A DNA stretch of 64,000 nucleotides from positions 1-64,000 of the forward strand of contig CAZHVM010000001.1 in assembly GCA_964536135.1 (NCBI GenBank). Reading direction: 5' to 3'. Origin of the DNA: JAKPKF01 sp964536135 (GTDB lineage Bacteria > Patescibacteriota > Dojkabacteria > SC72). Shown in pieces: positions 51,970-60,061 of this stretch. Below the pieces are notes generated by a model, which saw only the letters and a list, made by a program, of their open reading frames with translations, was not told where the DNA came from and did no database searches. Both the position numbers and the translations under genes were made by a program. How positions within the stretch are numbered: the stretch's first letter is position 1; each line of letters begins with the position of its first letter.

Positions 51970-52797
51970 TTAATTTATTCTTACAAAAACCTTACTTAAA
52001 GAGTCATAATCCACTATTGTAGACACAAAGCATGTTCTCGAAATACTTGCAGGATTACTTGAAAGGCCAACTACATAACCCAAGACTAACATATCTCCTA
52101 CTGAAGAGTCATTTACAAAGATTATGTCTCCATCACTTATATCTGAATTCATCGTTATATTCTCAACCTTTATACCCTCTACTGAGCCATTCATAACACC
52201 ACGGCTTACTACTTTATTTTTAAGATATCCATCTAGTTCCTTTTCTCCATCATATTTAAGAATACTTACACCAAGATATGAATCGTTGCTTGTTGGAAGC
52301 TTAATACGAGAGCCAAGCTCATCTGCATACTCCACTATACCTACAAAAAAATTACCAATTACTGCTACATCTCCTATTTGAATCCCTGATTTTGTTCCTT
52401 CGTCTATTCTTAAGTAATCAATACCGTCATTTTTCAAAACATTTCCCATTACATACTCTCTCTCCTTGTTTTTTAGACCTAATTGTTTTTTCAATAGCTC
52501 GTTTTCTGCCAAAATCTCTAAGTAAGAGGCATCCCCTATCTCGTTTTCTACTATTTGTATCTTTAATCTTTCGTTTTCCTCTACTATATTTTTTAAACTG
52601 ACAAAGTTTTTAAAATAAGAAGATATTCCTTTTCCCAAATTCTCACCTGTCATAAAAATTGGTTCCATACTGTAAGAGATTGGATATCTAATGAAATTGG
52701 TAACATTTGCCTTATCTAAAATAAGTAGAATTCCACCAAATAATATTACAATTATGGAAAAAATTAGCTCTTTTTTAAAACTACCCTGAGCATTCAT
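51970..52797 (-). CDS. mreC: Rod-shape-determining protein MreC
   Basis: 275 aa: N-terminal membrane helix (about residues 9-27), coiled coil (FKNFVSLKNIVEENERLKIQ, about 62-81, and the following leucine-spaced stretch) and two beta domains with DGIDYLRIDEGTKSGIQIGD and SDISDGDIIFVNDSSVGDM. Links MreB to periplasmic-side synthesis enzymes. Between mreB and mreD. Confidence 0.92.
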   Translation of the reverse strand: MNAQGSFKKELIFSIIVILFGGILLILDKANVTNFIRYPISYSMEPIFMTGENLGKGISSYFKNFVSLKNIVEENERLKIQIVENEIGDASYLEILAENELLKKQLGLKNKEREYVMGNVLKNDGIDYLRIDEGTKSGIQIGDVAVIGNFFVGIVEYADELGSRIKLPTSNDSYLGVSILKYDGEKELDGYLKNKVVSRGVMNGSVEGIKVENITMNSDISDGDIIFVNDSSVGDMLVLGYVVGLSSNPASISRTCFVSTIVDYDSLSKVFVRIN

Positions 52798-52813
52798 TTC
52801 TTAAGAGATAATG

Positions 52814-53869
52814 TTAAACAAGCTCTTCCCAAGATTTTTGTATTCTCTCCAACAATTCTATATGGTCAAGCATTAAAGCTGTTCCTCTAGCTACAGCAGA
52901 AAGTGGATCATCTACAATTTTAACTGGAAGATTCAATTCCTGGGAGAAGTATGTATCAATTCCTTTTATTAAAGCACCACCACCTGCAAGACGAAGCCCT
53001 GATGCAAGTAAATCTTTAAGAAGTTCTGGTGGAGTATCTTCGATTGCGTCTTTTACTCCATCACATATCTGGGATATGGAAGACATAATTGCTTCTCTAA
53101 CCTCAATACTACTTAGTTCTACTGTTCTTGGTAATCCAGTTAGAAGGTCTCTGCCCTGGACACTCATCTTTGTTTCTTTTCTTTGGGGTACTGCACTTCC
53201 TATGGAGATTTTTACATCCTCAGCACTTCGCTCCCCTATTAATACATTGTATTTCTCTCGAACATAGTTAATAACGTCCTGGTCCATTTCATCACCTGCA
53301 ATTCTCATTGTATTATCTACAACAATATCTCCGAGAGAAAAGACTGCAATGTCTGAGGTGCCTCCACCGATATCTACAATCATGCTTCCTGAGGCATCTT
53401 CTACTGGAAGTCCAGCCCCAATAGCTGCTGCCATAGCCTCTTCGACAATGAATACCTCTCTTGCTCCCGCCGTTTTTGCAGCATCAAGTACCGCCTGTCT
53501 TTCGACTTCGGTTACAGAGGTAGGGACACCAATAATGACTCTTGGTCTTGGAAGTTTAAAGCTTTTACCAAAATATCCATGTGCTCTGTGTATGAAATGA
53601 TGAATCATAGCTTGGGTAGTATCAAAATCAGAAATTACTCCATCTCGTAAAGGTCGCACAGCAGAGATATTCGCTGGAGTTCTACCAATCATCTGTCTTG
53701 CATCTTTTCCTACAGCAAGGACCATTTTAGTCCTTTTATCTATAGCTACAACGGAAGGCTCGGATACAACAATGCCATGGTTTCTCATATATACCATCGT
53801 ATTTGCCGTTCCTAAATCTATACCTAAATCATAGGTAAAAAATTCTAGTATGGAATTTATCAATTTCAT
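52814..53869 (-). CDS. mreB: Rod-shape actin homologue MreB
   Basis: Actin-fold ATPase. Phosphate 1 loop LGIDLGTANTMVYM, phosphate 2 DIGGGTSDIAVFSLG, adenosine motif LAGGGALIKGID. 351 aa. TAGAAT lies 6 nt before the ATG, implying leaderless transcription. Head of mreB-mreC-mreD-mrdA-dprA. Confidence 0.97.
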   Translation of the reverse strand: MKLINSILEFFTYDLGIDLGTANTMVYMRNHGIVVSEPSVVAIDKRTKMVLAVGKDARQMIGRTPANISAVRPLRDGVISDFDTTQAMIHHFIHRAHGYFGKSFKLPRPRVIIGVPTSVTEVERQAVLDAAKTAGAREVFIVEEAMAAAIGAGLPVEDASGSMIVDIGGGTSDIAVFSLGDIVVDNTMRIAGDEMDQDVINYVREKYNVLIGERSAEDVKISIGSAVPQRKETKMSVQGRDLLTGLPRTVELSSIEVREAIMSSISQICDGVKDAIEDTPPELLKDLLASGLRLAGGGALIKGIDTYFSQELNLPVKIVDDPLSAVARGTALMLDHIELLERIQKSWEELV

Positions 53870-53926
53870 AGCACAATTCTATCACTTAAAAGGATACAAA
53901 ACGAGTATTGGGAACAAAAAGGGAGC

Positions 53927-54145
53927 TTACTTTTCTAAAGAATCTTTTCTAAGCTTTTTGTAACACTTCATACAAACAGAAGCTTTTACTACTGCGCCAT
54001 CGATCTCTATATCTACTTTTCTTAGATTAGGTTCGAATATTCTTTTTGACTTTGGTGCTTTGTATCTCCAGCCCACAGAATGTTTGTGTTGGATACGATT
54101 ACCAGCCATTGTTGTTTTTCCGCAAATGTTGCAAATCTTTGACAT
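53927..54145 (-). CDS. rpmB: 50S ribosomal protein bL28
   Basis: 72 aa from the ATG at 54145 (MSKICNICGKTTMAGNRIQH); the frame is open to 54211 but the promoter lies in that part. Two Cys pairs (CNIC and CMKC) indicate the zinc-binding form. Core HSVGWRYKAPKSKRIFEPNL is typical. Confidence 0.94.
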   Translation of the reverse strand: MSKICNICGKTTMAGNRIQHKHSVGWRYKAPKSKRIFEPNLRKVDIEIDGAVVKASVCMKCYKKLRKDSLEK

Positions 54146-54154
54146 AACGGTGGT

Positions 54155-54204
54155 ATTATATTCTAATCTTTGGCATATTGTCAAAGATTTAGAACTGATA
54201 TAAT
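54155..54204. promoter_or_regulatory. Overlapping divergent promoters with a palindrome
   Basis: Minus: TTGACA (54184-54179), 18-nt spacer, TATAAT (54160-54155), 9 nt to rpmB ATG. Plus: TTGTCA (54178-54183), 15-nt spacer, TATAAT (54199-54204), 5 nt to the M50 gene ATG. The -35 elements overlap by 5 bp. They sit in an imperfect palindrome at 54164-54191 (arms TAATCTTTGGCA and TGTCAAAGATTTA). Confidence 0.7.
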
Positions 54205-54209
54205 AAGAC

Positions 54210-54830
54210 ATGATAACAACAGAAACATTGTATTGGCTTTTATTCGCTATTCCCTCGATATTAATAGCTTCTACTGTACATGAATACGCACACGGATTGG
54301 CTGCTTACAAGCTTGGAGATCCCACAGCCAAAGCGTACGGAAGACTTACACTTAACCCTCTTAAACACATTGATCCCATAGGAGCACTCTCCATGGTTCT
54401 TTTTAGATTTGGATGGAGTAAGCCCGTACCAATAAATGAATATAATTTCGAGAAAAGAGAGCTTGGAACTGCAATAGTTTCTTTTGCTGGACCTCTTTCA
54501 AATCTCATACTAGCAGCAATTTTTGGCTCTATTAATCTAATTTTCCACCCAGATCTTGGGAGTATTTTCGGGATATTTCTTTTTACATTTACACTAATAA
54601 ACATATCCTTAGCTATTTTTAATCTAATCCCTATCCCACCATTGGATGGACATAAGATTGTAAGAGCATTTCTTCCAAAGAAAATAAGATACTACTGGGA
54701 AAAGATGGAAAAGTTCTCATTTCTGTTCATTTTGCTCCTAATTATCCCTTTCTCCCCTATAGGCAAATTTGTTCTAGGAGGGATTTCTAGTATCCTAGCG
54801 CGATTATTAGCCCTTTTTGGGTTCCTCTAG
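54210..54830 (+). CDS. Site-2 protease family (M50) membrane metalloprotease
   Basis: 206 aa, five to six membrane helices. Zinc motif in STVHEYAHGLAAYKLGD, with the third ligand region NLIPIPPLDGHKI. No PDZ domain, so it belongs with the small SpoIVFB/YwhC-like group rather than RseP. Substrate unknown. Leaderless promoter directly upstream. Confidence 0.9.
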   Translation: MITTETLYWLLFAIPSILIASTVHEYAHGLAAYKLGDPTAKAYGRLTLNPLKHIDPIGALSMVLFRFGWSKPVPINEYNFEKRELGTAIVSFAGPLSNLILAAIFGSINLIFHPDLGSIFGIFLFTFTLINISLAIFNLIPIPPLDGHKIVRAFLPKKIRYYWEKMEKFSFLFILLLIIPFSPIGKFVLGGISSILARLLALFGFL

Positions 54831-54856
54831 TGACCCCATTACAGGCCTTTTTTTAT

Positions 54857-54885
54857 TTGTTCCCAATATGAAAATATCGTAAAAT
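54857..54885 (+). promoter_or_regulatory. Promoter of the 140-nt ncRNA
   Basis: TTGTTC (54857-54862), 17-nt spacer, TAAAAT (54880-54885). The seventh base after the -10 is G54892, exactly the first base of the RNA's closing stem. Confidence 0.6.
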
Positions 54886-54891
54886 ATATAT

Positions 54892-55031
54892 GCCCTAGTA
54901 GGAATAAAAGGATTCATAGCTCTATATTCAAGAGCTCGGGATTCCAACTATCGCTTAGCTCCGTGGAGTTAAGTTGAGGAAACCCAACTGTATTACTGAG
55001 CTCTATGACTCCATCTTACTGGGGCGTTTTT
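54892..55031 (+). ncRNA. Structured non-coding RNA, about 140 nt (6S-like shape possible)
   Basis: GCCCTAGTAGGA (54892-54903) pairs with TCTTACTGGGGC (55014-55025) as a 12-bp terminal stem with two G-U pairs; TTTTT follows one base later, so the stem doubles as terminator. Inside, GGATTCATAG pairs with CTATGACTCC (one mismatch). AGCTCT can pair either locally with AGAGCT or with the distal GAGCTCT. A hairpin GTTGAG-GAAA-CCCAAC lies near the 3' side. Rod shape with alternative pairing recalls 6S RNA; SRP and RNase P signatures are absent. Confidence 0.6.
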
Positions 55032-55080
55032 CCCTTGTATATTGACTATAATTCCCATATATATTAAACTTCTCTCAGTT

Positions 55081-55157
55081 GCCGAAGTAGCTCAGTTGGT
55101 CAGAGCAACTGTTTTGTAAACAGTAGGTCGAGAGTTCGAATCTCTCCTTCGGCTCCA
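55081..55157 (+). tRNA. tRNA-Thr (anticodon TGT)
   Basis: Acceptor GCCGAAG/CTTCGGC, anticodon arm CTGTTTTGTAAACAG giving TGT, T-loop GTTCGAATC. The 3' CCA is encoded (55155-55157). Confidence 0.97.
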
Positions 55158-55162
55158 GGTAT

Positions 55163-55245
55163 GCAGAGGTGGCGGAGCGGTCAAACGCATTGGACTGTAA
55201 ATCCAACTCCTTCGGGATACACAGGTTCAAATCCTGTCCTCTGCA
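55163..55245 (+). tRNA. tRNA-Tyr (anticodon GTA)
   Basis: Acceptor GCAGAGG/CCTCTGC, anticodon arm TTGGACTGTAAATCCAA giving GTA, a long variable arm (class II) and GGTTCAAATCC. Discriminator A at 55245, no encoded CCA. Confidence 0.97.
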
Positions 55246-55322
55246 TATACCTAAATCTCCTTCTTGCTTTAATGCAAATAATGTTTAAAATGTATGTATA
55301 TATAAATTAGATATATTTTTAC

Positions 55323-56036
55323 ATGTCTACACTATTACCTGTCATTTTTGCGATTCTTTCAATTCTAGGTAGCTTGTTAGTTGTAGGAGGTGTTGTTTAC
55401 GCGATAATATTTTTTACCAAGAAGAAAAAAGATGAAAAATTCTCTCTTTCTGTAGACTTACTCCTAAAAATTTATCTTTATGTTATATCCATAGCAACAC
55501 TCGCTATCGCTGTTATAGGAGGGACAATGCTTTTAAGAGCAGGCTCTTCCTACGCTTTTGGAATACCCTTTGCCTATGAGACATACAAACCAAACGAACT
55601 AATGGATATTGAGGTTAAAGAACCAAACGCCAATACTCCAGAATGTTACGAGGGAGAGAAAACACAGATTAATGGACAGACTGTTTGTTTTGATAACGAG
55701 AAAGTTAAGCAAGAATTAATAAATGGAGGAACTATTTTCTTCTCAATGGTAATTCTTTTCACCATACATATGATTGGGATTAAGATGATAGAAAAGAAGA
55801 ATGTTACAGAGTGGTTAAAAAAAACTTATACCTTTTTATCTTTAATTTTGTATAGCTTGGTAGGTATAGTAACAATACCTATAGCAATATATCAACTATC
55901 TACTCACCTACTCTACAGAACCGAAGATATTACTAAATACGAGGCTCCAGCAACTGCCATTGCAATACTGATACTTGTATTACCACTTTGGATCTATTAT
56001 TTATTAAAAACAACTAAGCTACGAAATAAGAATTAG
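55323..56036 (+). CDS. Multispanning membrane protein of unknown function
   Basis: 237 aa with about six hydrophobic helices (first at residues 5-30) and one hydrophilic loop containing two Cys (TPECYEGEKTQINGQTVCFD), possibly disulfide-bonded outside. Resembles DUF5671-type proteins only loosely. TATATT lies 5 nt before the ATG. It stands alone between tRNA genes. Confidence 0.7.
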   Translation: MSTLLPVIFAILSILGSLLVVGGVVYAIIFFTKKKKDEKFSLSVDLLLKIYLYVISIATLAIAVIGGTMLLRAGSSYAFGIPFAYETYKPNELMDIEVKEPNANTPECYEGEKTQINGQTVCFDNEKVKQELINGGTIFFSMVILFTIHMIGIKMIEKKNVTEWLKKTYTFLSLILYSLVGIVTIPIAIYQLSTHLLYRTEDITKYEAPATAIAILILVLPLWIYYLLKTTKLRNKN

Positions 56037-56057
56037 ATATTGTATAATTGCCCTGTT

Positions 56058-56134
56058 GCTGGATTAGCTCAGTTGGTTAGAGCACATTCATGGTAAGAAT
56101 GAGGTCCTGAGTTCGACTCTCAGATCCAGCTCCA
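56058..56134 (+). tRNA. tRNA-Thr (anticodon GGT)
   Basis: Acceptor GCTGGAT/ATCCAGC, anticodon arm CATTCATGGTAAGAATG with loop ATGGTAA giving GGT, T-loop GTTCGACTC, CCA encoded (56132-56134). It abuts the stop of the convergent GH1 gene. Confidence 0.95.
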
Positions 56135-57343
56135 TTATCTCTTCTCCCTGATTAAATCTCTGTAGAAATACCCGCTCTTTTTAATTTTTCTCTTTTTCGT
56201 TACTGGATCTACCTCAACTAATCCAAATTTGGGCCAAAAACCACTATCCCATTCGAAGTTATCTAACAAAGACCAATATGTATATCCCCTTATATCAACA
56301 CCCTCACTCAACAACCTTTGTAGACAATCAACTGTTTCCTTTATCCACCATTGCCTATATTTGTCTTTCTCGTCTGCCAATCCATTCTCAGTGATTATTA
56401 TCGGAATTTTGTATCTTCCGTATATCTCCAAAAGCAAATCATATATAGAAGACGGCTTCATATACCAATTCATATCAGAAAACAATCCTTCTTTATGCTT
56501 CATAAAAAGCAACTTAGGCTCTAAGTGCATATAATAATTAATACCCAGGAAATCTACGTACTCCCTTACCTTATCTAAATAGGAATAAATCATATATCTC
56601 TTAAACAACTTGATGAAAGGTTTGAATAAGAAAACATCGCTTTTTAGATAGAAACAATTCTTTGCAATGGAGATCTGGTACTCTGGATTCTTTGCTTTTA
56701 GTAATTCGTACGCTTTTTTATGTATCTCTACAAAGGTGTGCAGGAAAAGTTTGTTAAATTTAAAAAAACTATATTTCTGAGGGGGCCATTTGCCAATTAA
56801 ATGTGATGCCGCAAATGATTCTGGTTCATTTACTGTAATCCAGTATTTAACATACTTCCCAAGTTTATCAGAAACATAATCTACATATTTAAGATATCTC
56901 TCAACAAATACCTTGGAAAGCACCCCACCCTTCTTCTCCAACCATACAGGTATAGTCCAATGCCAAAGTGTTAACATAGGTTCAATACCGTTTTTCTTTA
57001 ATTCTTCTAGGATATTAATATAGTATGAAATTCCTTCTTCACTGAAGTTATCCTCAGAGGGTTCCATCCTTGACCATTCCACTGAGAATCTGTATATGTT
57101 TAACCCCATCTCCTTTAAAGATGCTATATCCCCTCTCCAATGGTTGAAACTATCGCAGGAAAGATATGAGTTTGATTCAAAATTCTCTTTTGTAAGACCT
57201 TTTCTTTTACTTTTTTTTAATAAATGTTCCGACTTCTTCTCCTCCCATTCTGTCCAGTTATTCTCTAAACCGCCCTCTATCTGATGACTTGCAGTAGCAG
57301 CTCCCCACAGAAAATCTTTCGGAAAAGTTTTTGAATTATTCAT
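56135..57343 (-). CDS. Glycoside hydrolase family 1 (beta-glucosidase type)
   Basis: TIM-barrel retaining glycosidase. 402 aa from MNNSKTFPKDFLWGAATASHQ. Acid/base Glu in WITVNEPES and nucleophile Glu in IIITENGLAD; also NIYRFSVEWSRMEP. Shorter than the usual 440-480. No signal peptide, so cytoplasmic. TATACT lies 8 nt before the ATG. Isolated from any sugar-transport gene; substrate not predictable. Confidence 0.93.
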   Translation of the reverse strand: MNNSKTFPKDFLWGAATASHQIEGGLENNWTEWEEKKSEHLLKKSKRKGLTKENFESNSYLSCDSFNHWRGDIASLKEMGLNIYRFSVEWSRMEPSEDNFSEEGISYYINILEELKKNGIEPMLTLWHWTIPVWLEKKGGVLSKVFVERYLKYVDYVSDKLGKYVKYWITVNEPESFAASHLIGKWPPQKYSFFKFNKLFLHTFVEIHKKAYELLKAKNPEYQISIAKNCFYLKSDVFLFKPFIKLFKRYMIYSYLDKVREYVDFLGINYYMHLEPKLLFMKHKEGLFSDMNWYMKPSSIYDLLLEIYGRYKIPIIITENGLADEKDKYRQWWIKETVDCLQRLLSEGVDIRGYTYWSLLDNFEWDSGFWPKFGLVEVDPVTKKRKIKKSGYFYRDLIREKR

Positions 57344-57371
57344 ATACAAGAAGTATACAATATATTTCTCT

Positions 57372-57413
57372 ACCAAGGGGTATATATGTTAAACATTTCA
57401 TACACCCCTTGGT
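57372..57413. repeat. Perfect 10-bp inverted repeat upstream of the GH1 gene
   Basis: ACCAAGGGGT (57372-57381) and ACCCCTTGGT (57404-57413) with a 22-nt centre that can extend the pairing. It lies between the 69-aa membrane gene and the GH1 gene, both minus strand. No T-tract follows, so an operator for GH1 or a processing site is more likely than a terminator. Confidence 0.5.
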
Positions 57414-57428
57414 GCTACAGAGAAAAGG

Positions 57429-57638
57429 TCAATCATTTCCTATTCCAGTAAACAACTCTCTCCAGAAAGACTCCCTACGCATTTTTCTTACTTCTCTTTC
57501 TGCCCATCCTTCTTCTTTTTTTCTCTTTTGGCTTTCAAAAAAATCAATAACAGAACATACTGCCAAAGCTATTGAGAAAAGGATTACAAAACAAAACGCT
57601 AAAACTAGATCTATGAAAGAATTCCATGCCTTTCCCAT
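57429..57638 (-). CDS. Small single-pass membrane protein (69 aa)
   Basis: One hydrophobic helix (LVLAFCFVILFSIALAVCSV, about residues 11-30) and a charged C-terminal half rich in Lys, Arg and Glu. Purine-rich GGGAGAGG precedes the ATG by 3 nt, an SD-like element. Not recognised; likely real because of the SD and clear membrane topology. Confidence 0.5.
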   Translation of the reverse strand: MGKAWNSFIDLVLAFCFVILFSIALAVCSVIDFFESQKRKKEEGWAEREVRKMRRESFWRELFTGIGND

Positions 57639-57698
57639 TTCCCTCTCCCTTCTATTTTCTCTGTATAAAAAGAGCTAGATTTCATTATATCAAACTAT

Positions 57699-57727
57699 TT
57701 GACCTTACCCATAATTTCCCATATAAT
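57699..57727 (+). promoter_or_regulatory. Promoter of the rpmG-secE-nusG-rplKA operon
   Basis: TTGACC (57699-57704), 17-nt spacer, TATAAT (57722-57727). Leader of about 44 nt before rpmG. Confidence 0.75.
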
Positions 57728-57777
57728 ACGCAGTATATTTCCCAATATAGCATTTTTAATTTTGATTTCCGAGGGAT

Positions 57778-57942
57778 ATGGCAAAAGTAAAAAGAGATAT
57801 CATAGCTTTGAAATGTACAGTCTGTAACGAAAAAAACTATACAGATTACAAAACTAAGAATATTAAGGAAAAAATTGAATTAAAAAAGTATTGCTCTAAG
57901 TGCCAAAAGCACACAAGCCATAAAGAAACTAAGGTTAAATAA
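57778..57942 (+). CDS. rpmG: 50S ribosomal protein bL33
   Basis: 54 aa, MAKVKRDIIALKCTVC start, second Cys pair in YCSKCQKH, so the zinc-binding form. Followed by tRNA-Trp, secE and nusG, the classic order. GAGG sits 4-7 nt before the ATG. Confidence 0.93.
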   Translation: MAKVKRDIIALKCTVCNEKNYTDYKTKNIKEKIELKKYCSKCQKHTSHKETKVK

Positions 57943-57961
57943 TAGCTCTTTTAACTAACTA

Positions 57962-58038
57962 GGGCCCATAGTTTCAATTGGTTAAAACCGCGGTCTCCAA
58001 AACCGCTATTCCCTGTTCGAATCAGGGTGGGCCTGCCA
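57962..58038 (+). tRNA. tRNA-Trp (anticodon CCA)
   Basis: Acceptor GGGCCCA/TGGGCCT (first pair G-U), anticodon arm GCGGTCTCCAAAACCGC giving CCA, T-loop GTTCGAATC, discriminator G, CCA encoded (58036-58038). It lies inside the rpmG-secE operon. Confidence 0.95.
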
Positions 58039-58051
58039 AAGTATAAACAAA

Positions 58052-58225
58052 ATGAAAATATTAAAGAATATATTAACAGAACTAAAGAAAAGTAAGTGGC
58101 CAAAAGGCAAAGAATTGCTGGTTCTTTCAATATATGCTCTAGTATTATGTGGTATAATCACCGCTATTATATTAGGCCTAGATCTTGTGTTCTACAAGGC
58201 TAGAGAGTGGTTCCTTAATCTTTAA
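58052..58225 (+). CDS. secE: Preprotein translocase subunit SecE
   Basis: 57 aa: amphipathic N-terminus with KKSKWPKGKELL, one membrane helix (VLSIYALVLCGIITAIILGL) and a short C-terminus. Single-helix SecE is typical of most bacteria. Identified by the W-P motif and position before nusG. Confidence 0.9.
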   Translation: MKILKNILTELKKSKWPKGKELLVLSIYALVLCGIITAIILGLDLVFYKAREWFLNL

Positions 58226-58235
58226 TTAAGAAAAA

Positions 58236-58793
58236 ATGGCTAAAGAAGAAGTTAAAACAAAAGAGAATCCAAATGCAAAGTGGTATGTCCTAAATATTAG
58301 GACTGGATACGAGAATAGTATTCAAAAAGAACTCAAACAGAGGATTGAAGCTACAGGTATGGAAGACAAGATTGTAGATATCCTAATCCCTGTACAGAAG
58401 AAAATCTTTGTTAAAAAAGGTAAACAGGATGTAAAAGAGGAGAAGATATTCCCTGGATATGTCCTCATAAAGATGGAACTAGACAACAGAACATGGGATT
58501 TGGTTAAGAATACAGAGGGTGTAAGAGGTTTCGTTAAGACAGATAGATACCCAAGACCCCTACCAGATTCAGAGGTAAGAGCAATTACAAAGTTCATGGA
58601 AGTAGAACAGCCTTCATTCCAGAATTCATTCAGCGTTGGAGAAGCAGTAAAGATTGTTGATGGTGCATTCGCAGATTTCATTGGAAGTGTTCAGGACGTA
58701 GATACTGAAAAGGGTAAGATAAAAGTCCTCATATCTTTCCTTGGAAGAGAAGCTCCTGTTGAATTAGACCTAACACAAGTAAGTAAACTTTAG
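58236..58793 (+). CDS. nusG: Transcription termination/antitermination factor NusG
   Basis: 185 aa: NGN domain (WYVLNIRTGYENSIQKELK; IFPGYVLIKM; VRGFVKTDRYPRPL) and C-terminal KOW domain (VGEAVKIVDGAFADFIGSV). Couples RNA polymerase to ribosome or Rho. 10 nt after secE. Confidence 0.96.
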   Translation: MAKEEVKTKENPNAKWYVLNIRTGYENSIQKELKQRIEATGMEDKIVDILIPVQKKIFVKKGKQDVKEEKIFPGYVLIKMELDNRTWDLVKNTEGVRGFVKTDRYPRPLPDSEVRAITKFMEVEQPSFQNSFSVGEAVKIVDGAFADFIGSVQDVDTEKGKIKVLISFLGREAPVELDLTQVSKL

Positions 58794-58807
58794 TTAAATA
58801 TATACAT

Positions 58808-59233
58808 ATGGCAAAAGAGATAAAAAAAATCATAAAGATAACTATACCTGCAGGTGGTGCAACAATGGCTCCTCCAATAGGACCAACATTGGCTCCTTAC
58901 GGTATAAACGCACAGGATTTCTGTGCTCAATTTAATGAGAAAACAAGAGAGAATAACGGTATTCTTACTCCAGTAATATTAACAATCTATGAGGACAGGA
59001 CATTTGCATTTGAGCTTAAGACACCTCCTACATCAGAATTAATCAGAAGAGAATTAAAACTTAAGGCTGGTTCTGCAAAGCCAAATCTAGAGAAGGTGGG
59101 AAAACTTTCTAAAGAACAAATAATGAAGATTGTAGAGGTAAAAATGCCAGATTTGAATACATCAGACCCAGAGCAAGCAGCAAAGATAATTACTGGTACT
59201 GCAAAACAAATGGGTGTAGAGGTAGAACTTTAA
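58808..59233 (+). CDS. rplK: 50S ribosomal protein uL11
   Basis: 141 aa with IPAGGATMAPPIGPTLAPYG, NAQDFCAQFNEKT and the rRNA-binding C-domain ending IITGTAKQMGVEVEL. ATATATA (58798-58804) lies 3 nt before the ATG; no SD. Confidence 0.97.
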   Translation: MAKEIKKIIKITIPAGGATMAPPIGPTLAPYGINAQDFCAQFNEKTRENNGILTPVILTIYEDRTFAFELKTPPTSELIRRELKLKAGSAKPNLEKVGKLSKEQIMKIVEVKMPDLNTSDPEQAAKIITGTAKQMGVEVEL

Positions 59234-59252
59234 TTATACATATATAACCGCC

Positions 59253-59942
59253 ATGAAAAGAGGAAAGAAATATACAAAAAGTGTAAAAGGTCTAGACAAG
59301 AGTATTGAATATACTTTAGTAGAGGGAATTAAAAAAGTTAAAGCACTCTCCTACACTAGCTTTACTGGTACACTAGAAATGCATGTAGATATTAAAATCC
59401 CAAAGGACAGAGATCCTAAATCCATAAAGGGTGCTGTTTCTCTTCCACATTCTTCTGTTAAAAAGGAAGTAAAAATCGCAGTATTCTGTACTCCAGATAA
59501 GGATGCTCTGGCTTCAAAGGCTGGTGCGGATATTGTTGGACTCGACAACCTAGTAAAAGATATTAAGTCTGGAAAGATAGAATTTGACGTAGCAATTGCT
59601 ACTCCAGATGTAATGGCAAAGATTGCAATTTTAGGTAAAGAGCTTGGTCCTAAAGGATTAATGCCAAATCCTAAGAATGGGACAGTTACAAATGACTTAG
59701 AAGGTGCAATTGGTGAATACAAGAAAGGTAAGCAGACATTCGCATGTGATGATTCCGGAGTTATACATCTTAATGTAGGTAAACTAGATCTTGAGGATGA
59801 GAAATTGATAGAGAATATCCATACAGCAGTGCTAGCATTGGAAGAGATATTCGGGAAATCATATGAGCAGATTGCAGATAGGATGCATATGGCACCAACA
59901 ATGGGAGCTAGTGTTAAGATATCTTATAGTAAGCCAGAATAA
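59253..59942 (+). CDS. rplA: 50S ribosomal protein uL1
   Basis: 229 aa with ELGPKGLMPNPKNGTVTND and the C-terminal MHMAPTMGASVKI. uL1 is missing in some CPR groups, so its presence narrows the lineage. ATATATA (59240-59246) lies 6 nt before the ATG. Followed by a strong terminator rather than rplJ. Confidence 0.97.
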   Translation: MKRGKKYTKSVKGLDKSIEYTLVEGIKKVKALSYTSFTGTLEMHVDIKIPKDRDPKSIKGAVSLPHSSVKKEVKIAVFCTPDKDALASKAGADIVGLDNLVKDIKSGKIEFDVAIATPDVMAKIAILGKELGPKGLMPNPKNGTVTNDLEGAIGEYKKGKQTFACDDSGVIHLNVGKLDLEDEKLIENIHTAVLALEEIFGKSYEQIADRMHMAPTMGASVKISYSKPE

Positions 59943-59962
59943 CCTTATTACATTGTAATTAG

Positions 59963-59990
59963 AAAGACCTCGCAAGAGGTCTTTTTTGTT
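59963..59990 (+). terminator. Rho-independent terminator after rplA
   Basis: AAAGACCTC (59963-59971), loop GCAA, GAGGTCTTT (59976-59984) and a T run. Confidence 0.9.
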
Positions 59991-60000
59991 ATATATACTC

Positions 60001-60029
60001 TTTACATTATATACTCTATGGGATAGAAT
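60001..60029 (+). promoter_or_regulatory. Promoter of the 124-aa gene
   Basis: TTTACA (60001-60006), 17-nt spacer, TAGAAT (60024-60029). Confidence 0.55.
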
Positions 60030-60061
60030 ATATCTCGTTGCTCTTTAGGGATTAAAAAACA

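Noticed and set aside
54892..55031. SRP RNA or RNase P RNA identity for the ncRNA
   Set aside because: No SRP helix 8 signature (GGAAGGAAGCAG-like) and no RNase P core motif; too short for RNase P.
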